Origin: JBFMAE01 sp040756085 | GTDB taxonomy: Bacteria > Desulfobacterota > BSN033 > UBA1163 | DNA: 20,591 nucleotides | Assembly: GCA_040756085.1 (NCBI GenBank) | Contig: JBFMAE010000380.1 | Span: 1-20,591 of the forward strand | Direction: 5' to 3' | Position numbers and translations under genes: made by a program | Shown here: piece by piece, positions 6,808 through 13,928 of the stretch | Position numbering within the stretch: position 1 is the first letter of the stretch | How the letters are laid out: each line of letters starts with the position of its first letter | The notes under the pieces: generated by a model | Database searches by the model: none | What the model was told of the DNA's origin: nothing | The model's input: only the letters and a program-made list of their open reading frames with translations

Positions 6808-9216
6808 TTAGTTTTTAAGGGGTTTTCCTGTCTTCAGCATATATTCAATCCGCTCCTGGGTCTTGGGTTCCCCGCAGAGGCTCAGAAAAGTCTCCCTCTC
6901 CAGATCCAAAAGATATTGTTCGGTCACTTCACTTCCGTCCGGCAGGTTCCCACCTGAAAAGATGTAGGCCAATTTTTTTGCCACATGTTCATCGTACTGG
7001 CTGATATATCCACCCTCCCTCATATAGAAGAGACCCATCTGGAGCAGAGCATATCCCTTCTCCCCAAGTACCTTGATATTCCTTTTGGGCTGTGGAGTCC
7101 GGTAACCTTCTTTAACCACATTAAGGACAGTTCTCTTCGCATCATGAATCAGATGGTCTCGATTGATGGTAATCCTATCCGTGGATCTCATATAACCCAA
7201 CCTCTGCGCTTCCCTTGCACTGGTTGAGACCTTGGCCGTGGCCACGGTTTCGAAGGCCTGACGAACAAACGGTAAGAAGTCCGCATCCACTCCCGGTGGA
7301 ATACTTTCTGTGCACCGGAGTAACATCTCTTTGGTCCCACCTCCTGCCGGGATCAAACCTACACCCAATTCGACAAGGCCCATGTAGGTCTCTGCCGCAG
7401 CTCGGACCATAGCCGACGAAAGACAGAGTTCACATCCCCCTCCCAGGGTGAGCCCGAAGGGGGCTGTCACCACGGGCTTCTCAAAATATTTGATGGCCAT
7501 TAAGATATCCTGAAAAGCTTTTACCATTGCTTCAATCTCGTCATAGTTTTCATCCTGAATCTCAAAGAGGATTAGCATGAGGTTGGCTCCTGCAGAGAAG
7601 TTCTCTCCCTGGTTTCCGATGACCAGTCCATCAAATTTCTCTCCCACCTCTTTGAGAGCTGCCTGCGTCATCTGGATCGTATCCGCACCAATGGTATTCA
7701 TTTTGGAATGAAATTCGAGACAGGCCACCCCATCCCCGAGATCGACCAGACTGGCTCCGGGGTTCGAAAGAACGGTCTTCTTTCGATCCTTGAGGCTCGG
7801 TAGAAAGATGACCTCCGGTTTCTCTTCAACCTCCTGGTATTGCCCTGCCCCAAGGTCAAAGAAGAAGGCACGGCCATCCCTCTTTTCGTAAAAAGAGGAA
7901 TACCCTTTGCTCAGGAGCTGTTCCACCAGTGGAGGAATTCGATCTCCCTCCTTCTCCATCCTCTTCACTGAGGATTTCAGACCGATGGCATCCCATAGTT
8001 CGAAGGGTCCCAGTTCCCAGTTAAATCCCCATCTCATCGCTCGGTCGATGCTGACCACATCATCAGCGATTTCAGGAATCTTCTCTGCCGAATAGAGGAG
8101 CGTCTTCTTCAGGGTCTTCCAGGCGAACTGTCCTCCTCGGTCAGGGCTCATCACAAGGCTCTTGATCCGCTCTCCAAGATCCTCAATATTTTTTGCCATC
8201 TCTACAGAAGGAAGATTCACCTTCTCCTGGGGCCGGTAATCGAGCTTTTGATAGTCTAAGACTAAAATATCCTCTTTGCCTTTTTGCTTCACCTTCTTAT
8301 AGAAACCTTGCTCGGTCTTCTGGCCCAGCCACTGGTTTTTCACCATCTGGTGGACAAAATCGGGAAGTGTGAAACACTCTTTTTCTTTCTCCCCTGGAAG
8401 ATTTTGATAAACATTGTTGGCCACGTGAATGATGACATCCAGTCCCACAAGGTCAGCCGTGCGAAAGGTTGCACTCTTTGGCCTTCCTAAAACAGGGCCT
8501 GTGATCTGTTCCACCTCTTCAATTCGATACCCCTCTTCTGCCATTGTTTTTAGAACCGTGGCAACGGAAAAAATACCAATTCGATTGGCAATGAAATTGG
8601 GTGTATCCTTTGCGAAGACCACGCCTTTTCCCAAAATCTTCTCCCCGACATCTGCCATCCTTTCTACAACACTCTTGGATGTGGATGTTGCAGGAATGAT
8701 CTCCAAAAGTCTCATATACCGCGGGGGATTAAAAAAGTGGGTCCCTAAGAACCGCTCTTTAAAATCCTTTGAGAACCCTTCACACATCTTATTAATGGAG
8801 ATCCCGGAGGTATTTGAACTGACCACCGCACCTTCTTTTAATAAGGGAATCAATTTTTTGAGTAATTCCCTTTTTGTGTTCAACTCTTCGATGACCACCT
8901 CAATAATCCAGTCTGCCTGGGAAACCCAGGACAGATGATCCTCAAAGTTTCCCACGGTGATAAGCCCTGCATCTTCTTTCAAATAGAATGCTGCAGGGCT
9001 CAATTCTTGAGCTCTCTTTTTACCAGAAATACCAAACCGATTTCTCACCTCCGGGCTTTCCAGGGTTAATCCCTTCTTTTTCTCCGCCTCGGTCAACTCT
9101 CGTGGAACAATATCGAGGAGAAAGGAGGGAATTCCTACGTTTGCCAGATGAGCAGCAATCGTACTTCCCATCACGCCGGCTCCCAATACCGCTGCCTTTT
9201 TGATCCTCGGATTCAT
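6808..9216 (-). CDS. fadN: 3-hydroxyacyl-CoA dehydrogenase / enoyl-CoA hydratase fusion (FadN-type)
   Basis: Bifunctional beta-oxidation enzyme: hydrates trans-2-enoyl-CoA and oxidises 3-hydroxyacyl-CoA with NAD. The dehydrogenase comes first, the reverse of proteobacterial FadB. The Rossmann motif GAGVMG is at residues 12-17, NTSGIS and the catalytic-His motif HFFNP follow, then the dehydrogenase C-terminal domains (to about 430). A crotonase domain occupies about 500-690, with the oxyanion-hole segment ENFSAGANL and both expected Glu residues, in GGGCEL and in LVELGVGLIPAGGG. The 802 residues compare with about 790 for Bacillus FadN. The start ATG (9216) gives MNPRIKKAAVLG; only a weak GGGG lies upstream. 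It is the first gene of the fad operon. I see no convincing promoter or known fatty-acid operator in 9217-9401; that space holds repeats. Confidence 0.95.
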   Translation of the reverse strand: MNPRIKKAAVLGAGVMGSTIAAHLANVGIPSFLLDIVPRELTEAEKKKGLTLESPEVRNRFGISGKKRAQELSPAAFYLKEDAGLITVGNFEDHLSWVSQADWIIEVVIEELNTKRELLKKLIPLLKEGAVVSSNTSGISINKMCEGFSKDFKERFLGTHFFNPPRYMRLLEIIPATSTSKSVVERMADVGEKILGKGVVFAKDTPNFIANRIGIFSVATVLKTMAEEGYRIEEVEQITGPVLGRPKSATFRTADLVGLDVIIHVANNVYQNLPGEKEKECFTLPDFVHQMVKNQWLGQKTEQGFYKKVKQKGKEDILVLDYQKLDYRPQEKVNLPSVEMAKNIEDLGERIKSLVMSPDRGGQFAWKTLKKTLLYSAEKIPEIADDVVSIDRAMRWGFNWELGPFELWDAIGLKSSVKRMEKEGDRIPPLVEQLLSKGYSSFYEKRDGRAFFFDLGAGQYQEVEEKPEVIFLPSLKDRKKTVLSNPGASLVDLGDGVACLEFHSKMNTIGADTIQMTQAALKEVGEKFDGLVIGNQGENFSAGANLMLILFEIQDENYDEIEAMVKAFQDILMAIKYFEKPVVTAPFGLTLGGGCELCLSSAMVRAAAETYMGLVELGVGLIPAGGGTKEMLLRCTESIPPGVDADFLPFVRQAFETVATAKVSTSAREAQRLGYMRSTDRITINRDHLIHDAKRTVLNVVKEGYRTPQPKRNIKVLGEKGYALLQMGLFYMREGGYISQYDEHVAKKLAYIFSGGNLPDGSEVTEQYLLDLERETFLSLCGEPKTQERIEYMLKTGKPLKN

Positions 9217-9286
9217 TGCCTAACCCCTTTTCTTTAAGAAAGTGGAAAATCAAAAGATTTGGTTAAAAGATTAGGGTTACGAAGCC

Positions 9287-9305
9287 CCTGCCTACCGCAG
9301 GCAGG
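9287..9305. repeat. Small palindrome CCTGCCTACCGCAGGCAGG
   Basis: A 19-bp near-perfect palindrome upstream of fadN. The same unit forms the core of the 39-bp element at 16197-16235, so it is a dispersed mini-repeat of this genome. Confidence 0.75.
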
Positions 9306-9328
9306 CTCGAACCATGAAAATGATTACT

Positions 9329-9399
9329 ACGAACGAATTTCACGAATGGTGACGAAGGGTTCCCCATTCGTGTCATTCGCTCTAATTCGTGCTATTCGT
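9329..9399. repeat. ATTCGTG-type inverted repeat upstream of fadN
   Basis: The arm CACGAATGG (9341-9349) is inverted at CCATTCGTG (9364-9372), and further ATTCG(T/C) units follow every 9-11 bp (tcattcg, taattcgtg, ctattcgt). This is a third small repeat type in the fadN leader and could fold as a hairpin. No protein is encoded. Confidence 0.65.
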
Positions 9400-9401
9400 T
9401 T

Positions 9402-10214
9402 CTATTTTCTAAGAAATGCATTGATCAGGTTGCGTTTACACATCTCTCCTAAGGTGACAAAACAGAATCGGTCACCTCGACCTAAGAGCTTCCATTGAAT
9501 CTCCCGGGGAGATAACCCCTGTATAAACCCTTCCCCGACTTCTCTCTGAAGATTTTCTATATATTCTATCTTTTTATTAATTGCTTCCTCGGGTCTATCG
9601 ATGGAACCGCTGAAGGAGCAGAACATTTTTTTAAGGTGGAGGGTGGCTATTCTTTTCAAAGAATCAAGAATGGCAAAGATATCTTCATCCTTTCTCAGGT
9701 ATCTCACCTGTTCACTGATGAAGAGGTCTCCGGAAAAGAGCCAACCCTCATTCGGTTCATAAAGGCAGATATGGTCATCTGAATGCCCAGGTGTTGGAAT
9801 CACCAAAAAACGGAACCTCGGGGTTCGAATCTCCGAATCTACTTGACCTGTCTCTGAAGGATGAGGTGTTCCCCAAACGAAACGGCGATAAAACCGCATC
9901 CATTGGAAAGGAGCTCTCATATAAGATGAAGTGTTAGGATGAGCCAGTGGCACAAGTCCATATTTTTTTATCATCCAGAAATTGTTCCCCGTGTGGTCCT
10001 CATGGTGATGGGTATTCACGACAGTATGGAGTCCTTGTAATTCATCACAGACCTTTAGAAATCCCCTTTGTCCATTCGAAAACCCCGTATCAATCAACAA
10101 CCCATCGACAAAAAAGGCATGGACAGCGTAAAGGGGAATTCCTAAAAACCGACTGATCATCCGTATGGCGGTCACAGGACCTTCCTGTTTAACCCGTATA
10201 GAAATTCGACTCAT
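9402..10214 (-). CDS. MBL-fold metallo-hydrolase
   Basis: Metallo-beta-lactamase superfamily hydrolase of 270 residues, probably cytoplasmic (no signal peptide). The metal-binding HxHxDH motif is seen as THHHEDHTG (about residue 92), followed by TPGHSDDH (third His) and FSGDLFIS (bridging Asp). The N-terminal strands AVHAFFVDGLLIDTGF are typical of glyoxalase-II/MBL hydrolases. The substrate cannot be told from sequence; thioesters or lactones would fit the acyl-CoA neighbourhood, but that is inference. The ATG at 10214 has no clear Shine-Dalgarno, but a good sigma70-like promoter begins 39 bp upstream, so it is probably its own transcription unit, perhaps reading on towards fadN across the repeat-filled 185-bp gap. 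Confidence 0.88.
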   Translation of the reverse strand: MSRISIRVKQEGPVTAIRMISRFLGIPLYAVHAFFVDGLLIDTGFSNGQRGFLKVCDELQGLHTVVNTHHHEDHTGNNFWMIKKYGLVPLAHPNTSSYMRAPFQWMRFYRRFVWGTPHPSETGQVDSEIRTPRFRFLVIPTPGHSDDHICLYEPNEGWLFSGDLFISEQVRYLRKDEDIFAILDSLKRIATLHLKKMFCSFSGSIDRPEEAINKKIEYIENLQREVGEGFIQGLSPREIQWKLLGRGDRFCFVTLGEMCKRNLINAFLRK

Positions 10215-10252
10215 ATTCTATCCGACCTACAGATATTGTGAAAAACAGCACT

Positions 10253-10280
10253 ATTTTATCAATTGTAGCAGCTTTGTCAA
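10253..10280 (-). promoter_or_regulatory. Sigma70-type promoter of the MBL hydrolase gene
   Basis: On the minus strand: TTGACA (-35, perfect) at 10280-10275, a 16-bp spacer, then TAAAAT (-10, 5 of 6) at 10258-10253. The predicted start lies near 10246, giving a leader of about 30 bases. Confidence 0.7.
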
Positions 10281-10308
10281 TTATCTTGAAAATCAAAGTA
10301 ATTGGTCT

Positions 10309-10430
10309 GTGGGTTAGGGTTAGGATGTCCATTTCGTGATTCGGTTATGTCGTTCGCCTCAAGAAGTTCACGCTTGCACGCCGTAGCGCTTCAGCGCGCA
10401 GGCACGTAACCATCTTACCCTAAACCAAAC
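10309..10430. repeat. BIME-like inverted repeat with internal GC-rich hairpin
   Basis: The left arm ggttagggttaggatg is inverted at catcttaccctaaacc near the right end. Within it lies a GC-rich stem (gcacgccgtagcgcttcagcg..). A variant of the left arm occurs reversed at 844-861. No coding potential was seen. It forms part of the 640-bp gene-free stretch between the MBL hydrolase and the second thiolase. Confidence 0.6.
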
Positions 10431-10495
10431 GGGCCTCGTAGCCGTAATCTAAAGACCATTTTCATCGTTTGAGGGTGACATACCGTAATGCCTCA

Positions 10496-10710
10496 GGAGG
10501 TGTGAAAAAATTGGGACTGCTGGTCGGGCAGCAATATCTTCAAAGTTTTACAAAGGCGGTTGTTTGGAAGGCAGAGGTAACAAGACTCTGCGATTAAGAA
10601 CGATTATTGAAGTTTTTCATCGTGAGTAGTTAACGCGAAAAGGTATCGCTGTAAAACTTTTTCGATATCCCTACCCGCCCTCTCAACTTGAATCAATTTT
10701 TCACACCTCC
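10496..10710. repeat. 215-bp nested inverted repeat: candidate structured RNA or MITE
   Basis: Outer arms GGAGGTGTGAAAAA(A)TTG at 10496-10514 and 10694-10710 pair fully with one bulged A. Inner arms 10522-10552 and 10650-10680 pair at 24 of 31 positions, including ATATC and AAAGTTTTACA. The central ~97 bases do not continue the helix but contain their own hairpins: GCAGAG-n-CTCTGC near 10575-10595, and TTTTC..CGT-n-ACG.GAAAA near 10614-10641. Flanking TCA on both sides (10493-10495, 10711-10713) would fit a 3-bp target duplication. No ORF of note is present. I do not recognise it as 6S, tmRNA, RNase P, SRP or a group I/II intron core. Confidence 0.6.
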
Positions 10711-10730
10711 TCACTAATCGGGGGACCGCT

Positions 10731-10816
10731 GGGTAGGGGAGGCTTTAGCCTCCCGTTCTAAAGGGCGACTGCCCGCCCCGCTTCGCGGAGCGAGGCCGGG
10801 AAGTCGCCCCTACCCC
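10731..10816. repeat. Nested GC-rich palindrome downstream of thiolase 2
   Basis: GGGTAGGGG (10731-10739) pairs with CCCCTACCC (10807-10815), GGGCGACT (10763-10770) pairs with AGTCGCCC (10802-10809) as an alternative, and the hairpin GGGAGGC-TTTA-GCCTCCC (10737-10754) forms inside. It lies about 40 bp beyond the thiolase 2 stop and may also help to end that transcript, though no T-run follows on the minus strand. Confidence 0.65.
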
Positions 10817-10855
10817 GTTTAAGTGAAAGGTTACGACATACCCGTCATGGGTCAT

Positions 10856-12079
10856 TTATTTGACCTCAACCTGCACAACTGCTCCATCTCCTTGGGCCAA
10901 CCCTCCACAGATGGAAGCTACCCCTTTGCCTCCACCCCTTCTTCTCAGTTCATAAATGAGAGTCATCAGAATTCTTGCCCCGCTTGCGCCCACTGGATGG
11001 CCGATGGCAATGGCACCGCCGTTCACATTGGTCTTGTCTAAGATCCTCCTCATCTTTTTAGAATCCCCTTTAGCCAAGATCTTTGCGCTCACCAGAGGCA
11101 TCGCAGCAAATGCCTCGTTGATTTCGATGAGGTCGATTTGATCCAGAGTGATTTGAGCCTTTTCCAATGCCTTTTGAATGGTGAAGCCCGGAATGGCTGC
11201 AATCAGGCGGGGTGTTGTGGCAGTGGCCACCATAGAGAGGATTCTGGCTAAGGGTTTCAGCCCCTTCTCCTTTGCCTTCCTCTCACTCATGATCAGGAGG
11301 GTTGAAGCACCCGTATCGAGGCCCGGGGCATTGCCTGCGGTTACGGTTGGGCTGCCATAGACCGTAGGCAGTTTTGAGAGTTTTTCAAGGGTGGTATCAG
11401 GTTTCGGAAATTCATCCTGCTCAAAAATAATGGGGGGGCCTTTCCTCTGGGGAAGTTCAACCCTCATCAACTCCTCGCCCACCTTAAACTTCCCTTCCGA
11501 AAAGGCCTTTGCATACTTCATCTGACTTTGATAAGCCCATTGGTCTTGATCCTCCCGTGTGATCCCGTACTCCAGAGCCACTTCTCCAGCGTCAACGGAA
11601 ACAGGATTAAACCCTTTATAGCCCAATCCGTATAGACCATCCCACAATTCGATATTCCCCAATCTCCTTCCCCAACGAACATCAGGAGGAACAATAAGGG
11701 GAGTACGGCTCATATTCTCCGCACCGACGCCCAAAGCAATCTCAATCTCTCCAGCTCGAATTGCCCTAAACCCTAACCTCACGGCTGCCAGTGACGAACA
11801 ACATGCGCGGTCAACCGTAATGGAAACAGACTCTGAAGGCATCCCTGCCTTGAGAGTAGCTTGTCTCGCAGGGACGTCAGTTTCCAAACCCACCTCCCCG
11901 GGGACAGCCGATCCATAATAAGTCTCTTCAACTTCTTCCCCTTTCACATTCACCCTTTTTAAAACCTCTCGGATCACCATGGCACCCAGTTCAATGGAAG
12001 GAATATCTTTTAAAGTCCCTCCGAACTTCCCGAAAGGTGTCCGAACAGCACTCACCACCACCACATCATTCTTCTCCAT
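10856..12079 (-). CDS. Thiolase family protein (acetyl-CoA acetyltransferase / 3-ketoacyl-CoA thiolase)
   Basis: Second thiolase of the window, 407 residues from the ATG at 12079 (MEKNDVVVVSAVRTPFG), which fits the family. A longer version starting at 12100 would begin in the G-rich leader and is less likely; a GGGGG(AAAG) ribosome site precedes 12079. Active-site residues are present: nucleophile Cys in DRACCSSLA, His in GGAIAIGHPVG, second Cys in SICGGLAQG, and NEAFAAMP. It is clearly diverged from FadA at 5402-6583 and is separated from the fad operon by the MBL gene and 640 bp of repeats. It could condense acetyl-CoA or cleave ketoacyl-CoA; the sequence does not decide. A MITE sits about 40 bp upstream of its start codon, so its promoter must be inside or beyond that element. 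Confidence 0.93.
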   Translation of the reverse strand: MEKNDVVVVSAVRTPFGKFGGTLKDIPSIELGAMVIREVLKRVNVKGEEVEETYYGSAVPGEVGLETDVPARQATLKAGMPSESVSITVDRACCSSLAAVRLGFRAIRAGEIEIALGVGAENMSRTPLIVPPDVRWGRRLGNIELWDGLYGLGYKGFNPVSVDAGEVALEYGITREDQDQWAYQSQMKYAKAFSEGKFKVGEELMRVELPQRKGPPIIFEQDEFPKPDTTLEKLSKLPTVYGSPTVTAGNAPGLDTGASTLLIMSERKAKEKGLKPLARILSMVATATTPRLIAAIPGFTIQKALEKAQITLDQIDLIEINEAFAAMPLVSAKILAKGDSKKMRRILDKTNVNGGAIAIGHPVGASGARILMTLIYELRRRGGGKGVASICGGLAQGDGAVVQVEVK

Positions 12080-12118
12080 CTTTCCCCCTTTCCCCCCCAC
12101 CCACCCCCTCTCCCCTGT

Positions 12119-12374
12119 GAGACTGTGTCACAATAGAAAGTGGGCAGAAAATAAAAGCCCATCCTTTGGGGGTATAGAAATCGGCTAAGGGATAGAGAGG
12201 CGGCTAAGGGAGCTTTAGAGCGGGACCTTTTACCGAATGAATTCATACTCTTGTTTACCATACAAACATCATTCTCAACCACCTGGACTGTTACCCATAA
12301 CTTTAAAAGAACCGCAATTCTAAAGCTTCCGAAGCTGGCTCTCTGTCCCTCACCCGCTATTACGACACAGTCTC
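12119..12374. mobile_element. MITE copy 1 (256 bp) inserted in the loop of a REP-like palindrome
   Basis: The ends GAGACTGTGTCACAAT and ATTACGACACAGTCTC are inverted repeats (14 of 16). The interior has no believable gene but holds a second long imperfect palindrome: 12188-12219 (AGGGATAGAGAGGCGGCTAA..) pairs with 12319-12350, so the element folds as a long hairpin. It matches copy 2 (15873-16127) with about eleven differences by my count. Flanks are TGT (12116-12118) and CGT (12375-12377), a probable 3-bp target duplication with one change, and beyond them the arms CTCTCCCC and GGGGAGAG of a REP-like palindrome. No transposase is in the window; the element would depend on one elsewhere. Confidence 0.85.
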
Positions 12375-12437
12375 CGTGGGGAGAGGGAAAGAATGAGGGG
12401 TATCAATGGTTGATTGGATATAATGATTTTCCGAAAG

Positions 12438-12481
12438 TGTCAACATATAAAAATTGACAATTGGGGCACTTATTGTATTTT
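12438..12481 (+). promoter_or_regulatory. Sigma70-type promoter with overlapping TGTCAA-n10-TTGACA palindrome
   Basis: TTGACA (12454-12459) is followed after 16 bp by TATTTT (12476-12481), a fair promoter pointing at the nitroreductase remnant. The -35 box is also the right half of an inverted repeat TGTCAA-n10-TTGACA starting at 12438, a possible operator. Confidence 0.5.
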
Positions 12482-12542
12482 AAGAAAATGAAGTGAAAAA
12501 GTTTTCAGGACGAAAGGGGGGAAGATTAACCTTTACGATTTA

Positions 12543-12758
12543 ATGATGAAACGAAGGTCGGTTTGGATTTTTAAAGACCGGGAGATCCATGAATCAATAG
12601 TTGAACAATTGCTCGATGTGGCCAATAACGCCCCTTCCGGAGGGAATATCCAGCCCCTTTCCATCATCTTCGTTCGAAGCATAGAGGGAATGGAGAAAAA
12701 TGCAGGGTTCGAAATCTTTTCAATAAAGATGGCAGGAGACCCAATGTCCTCCGCCTAA
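12543..12758 (+). pseudogene. Nitroreductase-family gene fragment, truncated by the opp operon end
   Basis: The first ~55 residues carry the N-terminal flavin-binding signature of nitroreductases: KRRSVWIFKDREI, then LLDVANNAPSGGNIQPLSIIFV. Complete members have about 170-270 residues; homology here stops near 12710 and the frame ends at 12758, inside the oppF coding region on the other strand. In-frame codons upstream (NLYDLMMKRRS, from about 12528) resemble the usual family N-terminus, so the original start may have been an ATT at 12525 directly after a G-rich ribosome site (12516-12521). It retains a promoter but lacks most of the FMN and catalytic fold, so it is surely non-functional. It probably marks a rearrangement breakpoint where the peptide-transport operon joined. 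Confidence 0.75.
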
Positions 12759-13700
12759 ATCCATAAACACTGGCTCATCCGCTTTACAGATATCAAGCCT
12801 ACGAGGACACCGGGCATAGAATCTACATCCCTTCGGCAGGTTAATCGGGCTTGGGATCTCCCCTTCAAGGAGGATTCTTTTCTTCTTCACCTTTGGGTTG
12901 GGAATAGGGACAGCAGAGAGAAGAGCTTCTGTATAAGGATGTTTAGGTGAGGTATAAAGATCTGTATCTTTTGCCAGCTCAACGATCTTTCCAAGGTACA
13001 TGACCGCCACGCGATCACTGATGTGCTCCACCAAACTCAAATCGTGAGCAATAAAGAGGTAAGAGAGCCCCATCTCTTCCTGGAGCTTGACGAGCAGGTT
13101 GATCACCTGGGCCTGGATGGAAACATCCAAAGCTGAAACAGGTTCATCGCAGATAATAAGTTTAGGATTCAAGGCTAAAGCTCGTGCAATGCCGATCCGC
13201 TGTCTCTGGCCTCCGCTGAATTCATGGGGATACCTCCGGGCCTGCTCGGGATAGAGCCCTACCTTCTCCATAAGAAACGAGACCCGATCACGAATCTCTT
13301 GCCGGGATGCCTGGGTATGATTCCTGATGGGCTCGGCAATAATCTCTCCTGTAGTCATTCTGGGATTCAATGACGAATACGGATCCTGAAAGATGATCTG
13401 AAGCCGTGCCCGAACCTGTCGGAGGGTTTCCCGATCCATTTTCAGAAGGTCTTTCCCCTCAAACTCGATCTCCCCTGAGGTAGGCTCAATCAATCGCAGG
13501 AGACAGCGGCCCACTGTGGTCTTGCCGCACCCGCTTTCGCCCACCAATCCGAGGGTTTCTCCCTGCTTCAAGGCAAAGCCCACACCATCGACCGCTTGCA
13601 CCCATCCCATGGTCTTCGAAAAGATACCCTTCCGGAAAGGAAAATATTTTTTTAGGTTTCTGATTTGGAGAATAGGAACTTGGTTCACTCTATTTCCCAA
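12720..13700 (-). CDS. oppF: Oligopeptide/dipeptide ABC transporter ATPase (OppF/DppF)
   Basis: Cytoplasmic ATPase of a peptide importer, 326 residues. Motifs: Walker A GESGCGKTT (about residue 54), Q-loop FQDPYSSLNPRMT, signature FSGGQRQRIGIARAL, Walker B LIICDEPVSALDVS, H-loop IAHDLS, and the Cys-rich OppF/DppF C-terminal segment PKGCRFYARCPRRLDIC. The start is TTG (13700) or perhaps GTG at 13688; neither has a strong ribosome site. It is last in the peptide-uptake operon, 228 bp after dppD because of an intervening repeat array. Its 3' end runs into the truncated nitroreductase and no terminator is visible after the stop codon. Confidence 0.94.
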   Translation of the reverse strand: MGNRVNQVPILQIRNLKKYFPFRKGIFSKTMGWVQAVDGVGFALKQGETLGLVGESGCGKTTVGRCLLRLIEPTSGEIEFEGKDLLKMDRETLRQVRARLQIIFQDPYSSLNPRMTTGEIIAEPIRNHTQASRQEIRDRVSFLMEKVGLYPEQARRYPHEFSGGQRQRIGIARALALNPKLIICDEPVSALDVSIQAQVINLLVKLQEEMGLSYLFIAHDLSLVEHISDRVAVMYLGKIVELAKDTDLYTSPKHPYTEALLSAVPIPNPKVKKKRILLEGEIPSPINLPKGCRFYARCPRRLDICKADEPVFMDLGGGHWVSCHLY

Positions 13701-13753
13701 TAAGGCGAAAAACTATTGAATCCTTCACAAATCCGAAACAAATCCCAATAGGG

Positions 13754-13893
13754 AATCAGGGTACCAGGAAATCAGGATGCAGGATATCAGAGAACCAGGA
13801 CATCAGGAAAGGTGGAAACGAAAGAATTTCTAAACCTGATGCCCTGATATCCTGATCCCTGCCACCTGATAGCCTGATGTTCTGATAACCATC
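13754..13893. repeat. Array of ATCAGG/CCAGG units forming a long hairpin between dppD and oppF
   Basis: The left half is made of units (A)ATCAGG, CCAGG and GATATCAG spaced every 8-10 bp. The right half carries the same units inverted (CCTGAT, GATATC, CCTGATG), so the two halves pair around a loop near 13808-13833 (aaaggtggaaacg...). Spacing is irregular, so this is not a CRISPR. It explains most of the 228-bp dppD-oppF gap. Confidence 0.75.
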
Positions 13894-13928
13894 AGACTTT
13901 CGTGCTTCAAACTTAAAATTTTCTATCA

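Noticed and set aside
8429..8938. 169-residue plus-strand frame within fadN
   Set aside because: Antisense shadow of the dehydrogenase domain; no ribosome site or recognisable motif.
10312..10325. Two TTAGGG units resembling a telomere repeat
   Set aside because: Only two units, inside a bacterial inverted repeat; chance resemblance.
10496..10710. 6S RNA, tmRNA, RNase P, SRP RNA or group II intron
   Set aside because: None of the conserved sequence marks of these RNAs could be seen, and the size or layout does not match.
12080..12100. Start of thiolase 2 at 12100 (MGGKGGK...)
   Set aside because: The extra residues come from the G-rich leader that acts as the ribosome site for the ATG at 12079.
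12251..12457. Small plus-strand frame beginning MFTIQTSFSTTWTV, repeated at 16005
   Set aside because: It is the same frame in both MITE copies and lies in their palindromic interior; there is no ribosome site and no recognisable domain, and frames diverge at the element ends.
13754..13893. Possible CRISPR array
   Set aside because: The units are 5-8 bp with 8-10 bp irregular spacing and the halves are mirror images; there are no repeat-spacer units and no cas genes.
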